Below, one piece after another: positions 57,820-64,000 of a DNA stretch of 64,000 bases. This DNA is from Megalobrama amblycephala (taxonomy: Eukaryota; Chordata; Actinopteri; Cypriniformes; Xenocyprididae): contig NC_063045.1 in assembly GCF_018812025.1 (NCBI RefSeq), forward strand, positions 21,642,656 through 21,706,655, given 5' to 3'. Under the pieces are notes generated by a model, which saw only the letters and a list, made by a program, of their open reading frames with translations, searched no databases and was not told where the DNA came from. Each line of letters opens with the position of its first letter. Position 1 is the first letter of the stretch. A program made the position numbers and the translations under genes.

Positions 57820-59486
57820 GTTTTGCTGATAAGGTGAACATATATTTTAGGCTGTTTATAGGCTATTTTTAGTGGAAACAGATAGGCCTACTTATTTATT
57901 ACAGTGTAGTTATGTTTTTCAACTACTCATTCAGATACTTCAGACACACAGACTCAGACACGTCAAGAATCAGCAGATGAATCTCAACAACAGTGACCAT
58001 CAAAAAAGTATAATGCAGTGAATTCTGTGTGCACCAACCAAAACTCACCCATGGCTCCCAGCATGCATTGAACCATGAACAAATTATGAGCAGAATTGAG
58101 TGTAGTACTTGGTACTATAAGGTTCTATATATATTTCAAATATGTTTGTGCAAGTTCTTATGCTGTAACATCACAGGGCTGCTGTAAGCAATGATCTAAA
58201 GACAAACGGATCACCCATATAAAAGATCATTTAAAACACAGATACTATACACTTGGTTGGCAATGTTTCACATATCACAAGTTTGCTCAGGTGACTGAAA
58301 GCAAAAATGTACCCACATGTTCCTTTATTTACTTGCAGTTTTTGTTTTGAGACAAAAGAGACAAAAGATCAGATACTGGCATTTATGTTTTGCGTGCTTG
58401 AATTGATGTCTTACAGGAAACAGATTATTACAAAAAACTGAAGGGGATAAACAGTTTAGGACCCTTGAGTTTCCTTGACTACAAAACAAATACATATTTA
58501 TTCTCTGGATGCCAGGCTAAACGAGTAATCACTGTTACTGCATTCCTGGCATGGGCCAGACCCTCAGCCACTCCTCAGATACTAAATACAGACATTGCCT
58601 GAAATCATATACACCAGTTTTTAGACACTGGTTTTAGAAAACTATCATTTCCAATTCATTATATAATAAGGTGATGGATTGTAAATCCACTCCTTTCACT
58701 ATACCCCTTTTAGATCATTTTTAATATTAAAAACAAAATTGTGGTCTAACTCAAAATAAACAACAACAAAAAATAAATAAGACCTATCATAATCCATCTA
58801 GGTATTGTAAGTTTCTTAAATCATCCTTCAGTTTACAGTCTATAGACATAGCATGCACCACCTTAATTGCAGAACATTTTTTAAATCCTTTTTTTAACAC
58901 CTTTAAAAATAAGAAAACAATTTTGCATGACCATTTCAATGATCATTTTCAATAAAACATAGAATTGTTACTTTTACGTAATAACCTTTTTTTAAGATTT
59001 CTTTTCACATCAGATCCATTATAGCCCACAAAAAAATAAAATAAAATAAACATAAATAACCATAAACCTAAACTTTTTAATCTTAAAATATTTAATCAAA
59101 ATGATATAAGCATCAAAACATATAAATTCATTAATACTAACAATTTGTTTGTCTTGACTCAACATTTCACAGTACTCAGACCATGTCAACAGGACAGCAT
59201 TCGAAATCAAATGATTAAGACTTCCTTTAAAGTCAGTTTTAAAACAATTAAAATAGTTGTTATAACTATAAAATGGCCAGTGGAAATGAATGAATCAACT
59301 CTATTATAAAACCTTTCTCTTAAGTATTTTATACAACTTTGTTTTAAGGAGATGTTGATATAAAATTTTAATATTTGAAAACATAAAGAGGATATTAGAT
59401 GATTTTTATCAATGTGTGTATATTGCACAAATGGCATTTTCTAATATTTTCCAAAATCTTGTATCTTTGACGGTGTGTTAACCATT
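57820..59486. other. Intergenic, no gene seen
   Basis: AT-rich; the left member of a 35-bp inverted repeat pair lies at 58,435-58,469. Confidence 0.4.
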
Positions 59487-59762
59487 TTGTCACGTGGATG
59501 GGAATATGTATGGAAATGATATGCAGATGAGGTTATGCATAGTAAAACTAGGCGTCATAAGCTCCATATATGGTGATTTCAGGGAGGAGACGGGTGGAGA
59601 TGCACGTACACACAATCTTCGCTGACTGGGATTTTTGCGCCGGTTCTGGCGTAAGCATGGTTTTATAAATCAGATAACTTGTGTGTGCGCAGAATCTAGG
59701 TTTTTTCGCGTACGTACACTTTTAGGTTGAAATCTACGAAAAGTTTTATAAATGAGGCCCCA
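59487..59762. repeat. Dispersed fish repeat
   Basis: Shares CACGTGGATGGGAATATG and GGAAATGATATGCAGATGAG with 14,778-14,822 (one or two differences) and ends AAGTTTTATAAATGAGGCCC, an end I recall as common in fish repeats. No ORF. Confidence 0.6.
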
Positions 59763-59928
59763 GGTCTAAATGCCCTTCGAAACACATTCGCTCAAACCAC
59801 TTCAGGAGGTGGTCTGGGACGCATTCCAGTCGAAACTGAACAGGTCTAAATGTATCTGTTTGTTGAAATCGCATATGTAATTGTAACTTCTCCCAAAAAT
59901 AAAAAATAAACTTGTGAGAGCGTGTTAT

Positions 59929-60206
59929 TGTCACGGTCACCAGCACTAGGACTCCATTTCCCAGCATCCCTCCTGCTCCTCACCTGCACACATTCATTTG
60001 TTTCTATGGACACTAATTATCATCACTGCTGCACGTATTCAGTTAATCTTCCTTTGTGTATTTAAGATCCTGTTTGTCTTCAGTTCCTTGTCCGATCACC
60101 ATCTTGTAATGTTGTGTTGTTTCCCGTTTGCCTGCCTTTTGGATTAAACTTGTATTTTTGTATAGAACTCTTCTCCTTCGTCATCCTTCGTGAACACAGC
60201 CTGACG
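59929..60206 (+). mobile_element. Solo LTR with target duplication GTTAT
   Basis: Starts TGTCACGGTCACC and ends CAGCCTGACG (the expected terminal CA is changed), flanked by GTTAT at 59,924-59,928 and 60,207-60,211. TATTTAAG (TATA-like) near 60,058 and ATTAAA near 60,143 fit an LTR in plus orientation. 278 bp. Confidence 0.72.
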
Positions 60207-61147
60207 GTTATAGGCTAAATAACATGTTATAGCCAGATATGACAACACTACTGCATCAAGCATCGCCACATTAGAGTAGCCAAGTAGGCTATATATTTCA
60301 TCATGACAAGATGAAATTCATATTGAATTCATATTCATATTGTAGTAATTTATCCCCCAGGCCAACTGGGTACCTTTGGAGAGGAACTGGATATGTTGCT
60401 TTCCAAATCATTCATCTTGAGAAGCCTTATGCTTCAGACTTCCTCTTTCTTCCAGCCTCATTTGATCTCAGTCAGCTCAACACCACAAGTACCCACAAAC
60501 CTGGCAACCAACCCTTCTGGTGGTTCTCCATATGAACTGAGCGATGTTGATTTAACACTGGGGAATTTATTGCGTGTTTTGCATTAAGTTTAAAGTTTTG
60601 CCCTTTTGAGTGTAAAATTCCACCCACAAAGTTTTGAAGGAATGGATTCTGGAATCCACTGCTGCTTCAATATATATCTTTTAAATTATTAAACATTTAT
60701 ATTTCTGTGACTTCTTCAATATGTTAAAGCATTTATTTTCCTTTTCAAACACTAGAAAATAAGTTTTTGTCTGTACCTCTCACTGAGAGAAAAGATGTTT
60801 TCAGTATGTTTTGGGAAAGTTTCCTGCTCAAAGCAGAGCTCAGATCAACTTCAGCCTTGAAGAAGCTGTGAATCATGTGTATCTGTGTATGTGCGCTAAG
60901 AGTTTTGTGCAGGTTCCTTTGTACTGGTGGACAAATGACACTCTGCTTGAGACCAGCCGACACTATCATGACCCCAAAAAGACATCCGGTACCTAAATCC
61001 AGGGTCCCCTCATCAGCATCATGACGAATGGAAATATGGTTCTGACTATCTGTCCATGTGTGGAAGATTACCAAATTCGTCTGTTTTTCTTAGCCAATCA
61101 GAATCATTCAACCTGAAGTAATGATGTAGTTAGTTGACTCTGTTAGA
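60207..61147. other. Intergenic, no gene seen
   Basis: ORFs of 60-109 codons overlap on both strands (60,311-60,535; 60,745-61,074) without domain or splice evidence. Confidence 0.35.
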
Positions 61148-61341
61148 TCAGTGGTTCTCAAACCTGTCCTGGGGACCCCCCACCACTGCACATTTTGCAT
61201 GTCACCCTCATCTAACACACCTGATTCAAGTCATCAGCTAATCAGTAGAGACTGCAAGAGTTGAATTGGGTGTGTTAGATGAGGGAGACATGCAAAATGT
61301 GCAGTGGTGGGGGGTCCCCAGGACAGGTTTGAGAACCATTG
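61148..61341. mobile_element. Palindromic MITE with TGTTAGA target duplication
   Basis: CAGTGGTTCTCAAACCTGTC with CTGGGGACCCCCC at the left is mirrored by GGGGGGTCCCCAG and GACAGGTTTGAGAACCATTG at the right. TGTTAGA flanks both sides (61,141-61,147; 61,342-61,348). Confidence 0.85.
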
Positions 61342-63499
61342 TGTTAGAGTATAACTGTTGTGGAAATATAGAGCGGCCTATGAACTCCTTGTGAGACTTG
61401 AAGCTGGTTTCTGCTGATGAAACTGCAAACTATTCTTCATTAAATTTTTCTTCAATTTATTAATTATTTTAAACTTTGACTCCGGGTCTTTATTCAACAT
61501 ATCTGGTCTCAAGGGTCCTAAACTGTTCATCCCCTACAGTTTATGGGGGAGGAAATGCGAGCAATCATTCTTTGGTGACATCCCTGACTAACAATGTAGG
61601 AAGATTTATTTATTTATTGGTTAGGGCTGTCTGGTTGAAAGAGTTGAGATAGTTGGGAAGTGAGACGGTGGGTTTACGCACTCAGATGTGAGTGTAGGAC
61701 ACCAGGTCCTTGAATACAGGCTGGTGTTTTATGGAAAGCCATCGGAGGCAGACGGTTGGTGATAACTACACTCATTAAGGAGTTGGAAAGCACTGAAATC
61801 TGGTCCAGTCCAATTAGGGTCACAACTTTATTTTTGTCGGGAACGTTCCTGATGCATCCTTGACAAACCAACCCTTATTCCTATTTCTATTTCGTCGTAT
61901 TTAACTAAAAGCTACAATTCTATTCCTGACTACCTGAATCTCTAGTCAGAGAGCTTTGGTTCATGAGACACACTAGTAGTAACTTCTTTACAACCCTTTA
62001 ATGGTGTGTAGTATCCCCACACTGTCTGCCTCTGATGGCTTCCAGTGTCTTTGTCAACCCTTTAATAGAGTATAATATCCCAGCTTCCAGTGTCTTTGTC
62101 AACCCTTTGATTGGATGTTCTGAAAGAATGTTTCATTTTATGGAAAAATATTTGAACAGTCTCAAGTATGTTTTCTTGTGATGAGCGCATCACTACTGTG
62201 AATGTAAATAACTGATATGATGTAGGACCTTTAATTTCTAAATATTTGATTTTTGATGGTCAAAGTGACAGAGGGTTTAAATGGCAAAAAATGAGACTGC
62301 CAGTGTCACTGAGACAAATATAAAAATGATGTTTATTTGAAAACGTATGCAATTTCTGGTCATAAGTCATAAGTTGGGCCAGAGTTACAAGATTTAGGTT
62401 AAGTTTGATGTTAAAAGTTATAAGACAGTGTACCAGTCCTGAAATCCTCAAAGTCTCTCTCTCACTCAAAGTCAGCTAAAAGCTGCTATCTGAGCTTGTG
62501 TCATAAGTGATAAGCTATTTATAGTGAAGCACTGCGTTTCAATTGAAAATCATGGACACAGAGATGTTCAAAGAAATGACTGCCATAAAGAAGGCCATGT
62601 GTTCTGAAAGTAAAAGTTAATGAGAGTAAAGAGGTCTTTAAAATGGTAATACAGACCTAGAATGATAGAAGTGACTATTTTGATGAATTTATTCTATGAC
62701 CAGTAACTTTTTTGTCTCATCCTAGTCACCACCATGTGCAGGGCCGATGGCTCCAGTTACAGTGAGAATTAAATTCACTGAGAATAATCTCAGCACTGAA
62801 ATGTTACTGCACAGTCTAATATATTAGTGAAATATTTTAGTGATTAAACTCAAATGTCTTGTCAATTATAACTGCTTAGACTAAATGACCACAATCTTAA
62901 CCCTCTTCTTTGGCAGTGATCTTTTTCATCTCATTAGGTTTGCCACTGTACCAAAATTGTCATAAACAAACACAGACAGACTTATATATATATATATATA
63001 TATATATAAAATCTTCCATATCACTTATAAATTACACAAATTTGTACTATAAGAAATTATCATTTTCTTTAAAGCTGTTTTTGAAACAGTTTTACATTTT
63101 TTTCATCACAATAATTTCAACTGTTTATATTTTTGTCACTCTATCCCATCAAATTGTTATTCTGCTGATCTAAAAAAAAATAAAAAAAAATGCATTATTG
63201 TCTCAATTCCACTTATCTCTACTGTTTTGCAGAAACCAAGTATTATTTTACTCAAATCTCAAATCCCTAGGTAACACAGACAACCTTATAGTTGTGTCCT
63301 CCTTCAACCCTTATTACATAAATTATATACATTTAATGGATGAAAAATACAACTTTTATCAGTTATTTTCACTCGTCCTTTTTGTTTGCCCATTGGCCTT
63401 CCATACATTTTTGAGGGGTTTCTCTGGATAATTTCCTAGTGACTTAGCCAATGTGTCACTTTGTCTCTGCCATCAAATCTTATAACATTTAAGTTTATC
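61342..63499. other. Intergenic, no gene seen
   Basis: Holds the right member of a 35-bp inverted repeat (61,508-61,542) and an (AT)n microsatellite at about 62,980-63,008. AT-rich, no supported ORF. Confidence 0.4.
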
Positions 63500-63690
63500 A
63501 GTCGAAGAAAGAAGTCTGCAAGGTGCAGTGTGATCTCCAGCATCAGCAGTTCGTAATGCAGATGATGAGGCAACAAAATGAATGGGTTCAAGACCAAATA
63601 CAACAATCAGAACAGAGAGAGGAGAGACTCTTTAATACTTTAATTGAGAGCAATGCCTGTTCCACCAAGCGCATGATATCTTGTTGAGGG
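63500..63690 (+). pseudogene. Gln-rich helical ORF remnant (unknown)
   Basis: The plus strand reads CDLQHQQFVMQMMRQQNEW, then VQDQIQQSEQREERLFNTL and IESNACSTKRMISC before a stop TGA-region near 63,685. The pattern looks like a real helical coding segment (amphipathic, no stop for about 57 codons), similar in style to C-termini of transposon-associated DNA-binding proteins. No start, no partner domain upstream. Function unknown. Confidence 0.4.
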
Positions 63691-64000
63691 GCTCCGAAGC
63701 ACCCAGCCACAGCCAGTGTTTGTACCTCCTTCACTTTCAAGGGTATCACACACAGCCAGCTAAGTATCCCATGCATGGTTGTACTATGTCAAACACATCC
63801 CCTGCTGAACATGGGTCAGAAGATACAAATAACTATGCTCGATCGTATACTCACCTGTGAGCAACCTGCCATTAGGTTAGCAGAATGTTAAACAGTTTGT
63901 GAATTCCTGTATTGAAGTTTAGGTACTTTTGAAGTTTTACCTACCTCATATTTGCCTGTGTTACAGGAAAGAATGTGCCAGATGTTTTGTTATGTAAAAC

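Overview
This is animal DNA, almost certainly from a teleost fish and most likely a cyprinid. Genes are split by GT-AG introns. The window holds GIMAP (immune-associated GTPase) exons, a fish-type MHC class I gene, and a repeat load typical of fish: palindromic MITEs, Tc1 debris, a DIRS element, a Penelope-like element, a Tx1-type LINE and solo LTRs. Nothing bacterial or viral was seen. Species assignment is inference.

Layout. 1-10,800: intergenic, with a foldback MITE, a decayed pogo/Tigger transposase, an assembly gap of exactly 1,000 N, and a 1.7-kb purine-rich minisatellite that could encode an acidic repeat. 10,798-11,579: a broken GIMAP exon on the minus strand. 16,141-23,304: a complete six-exon MHC class I gene on the minus strand; its exon phases all fit (1,017 nt, 338 residues), but several peptide-anchor positions are not conserved. 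24,890-25,685: a Tc1 fragment followed by a stranded GIMAP coiled-coil tail.

27,568-52,609, plus strand: what reads as one multidomain GIMAP8-like gene. Seven exons all join in phase 1. They encode two GTPase domains lacking the nucleotide-binding motifs, then three canonical AIG1 GTPase domains, with a coiled coil of about 900 residues attached to the third. Three indels interrupt the reading frame: two single-base insertions in exon 3 and a 4-bp deletion in exon 5. It is therefore either a pseudogene, a set of shorter genes, or a gene affected by sequence errors. A TATA/CCAAT promoter candidate at 46,031-46,070 allows a separate downstream gene.

The 15.4-kb intron between exons 4 and 5 is a pile of transposons. 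A nearly intact 5.7-kb Tx1-type LINE lies between two (GA)n tracts. A solo LTR follows. Then comes a DIRS retroelement with inverted terminal repeats, into which two non-autonomous hAT elements have inserted, each with a perfect 8-bp target duplication. 52,592-52,922 is a truncated AIG1 fragment fused to the last exon. The remainder (53-64 kb) has no convincing gene. It contains a rearranged Penelope-like element with GIY-YIG and RT remnants and a hammerhead-like motif, one more solo LTR, several MITEs, and a small Gln-rich ORF remnant near the right edge.

MHC class I presents or mimics presentation of ligands at the cell surface. GIMAPs are lymphocyte-associated GTPases acting on internal membranes. 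Their proximity is consistent with an immune gene cluster, but joint function is not shown by the sequence.
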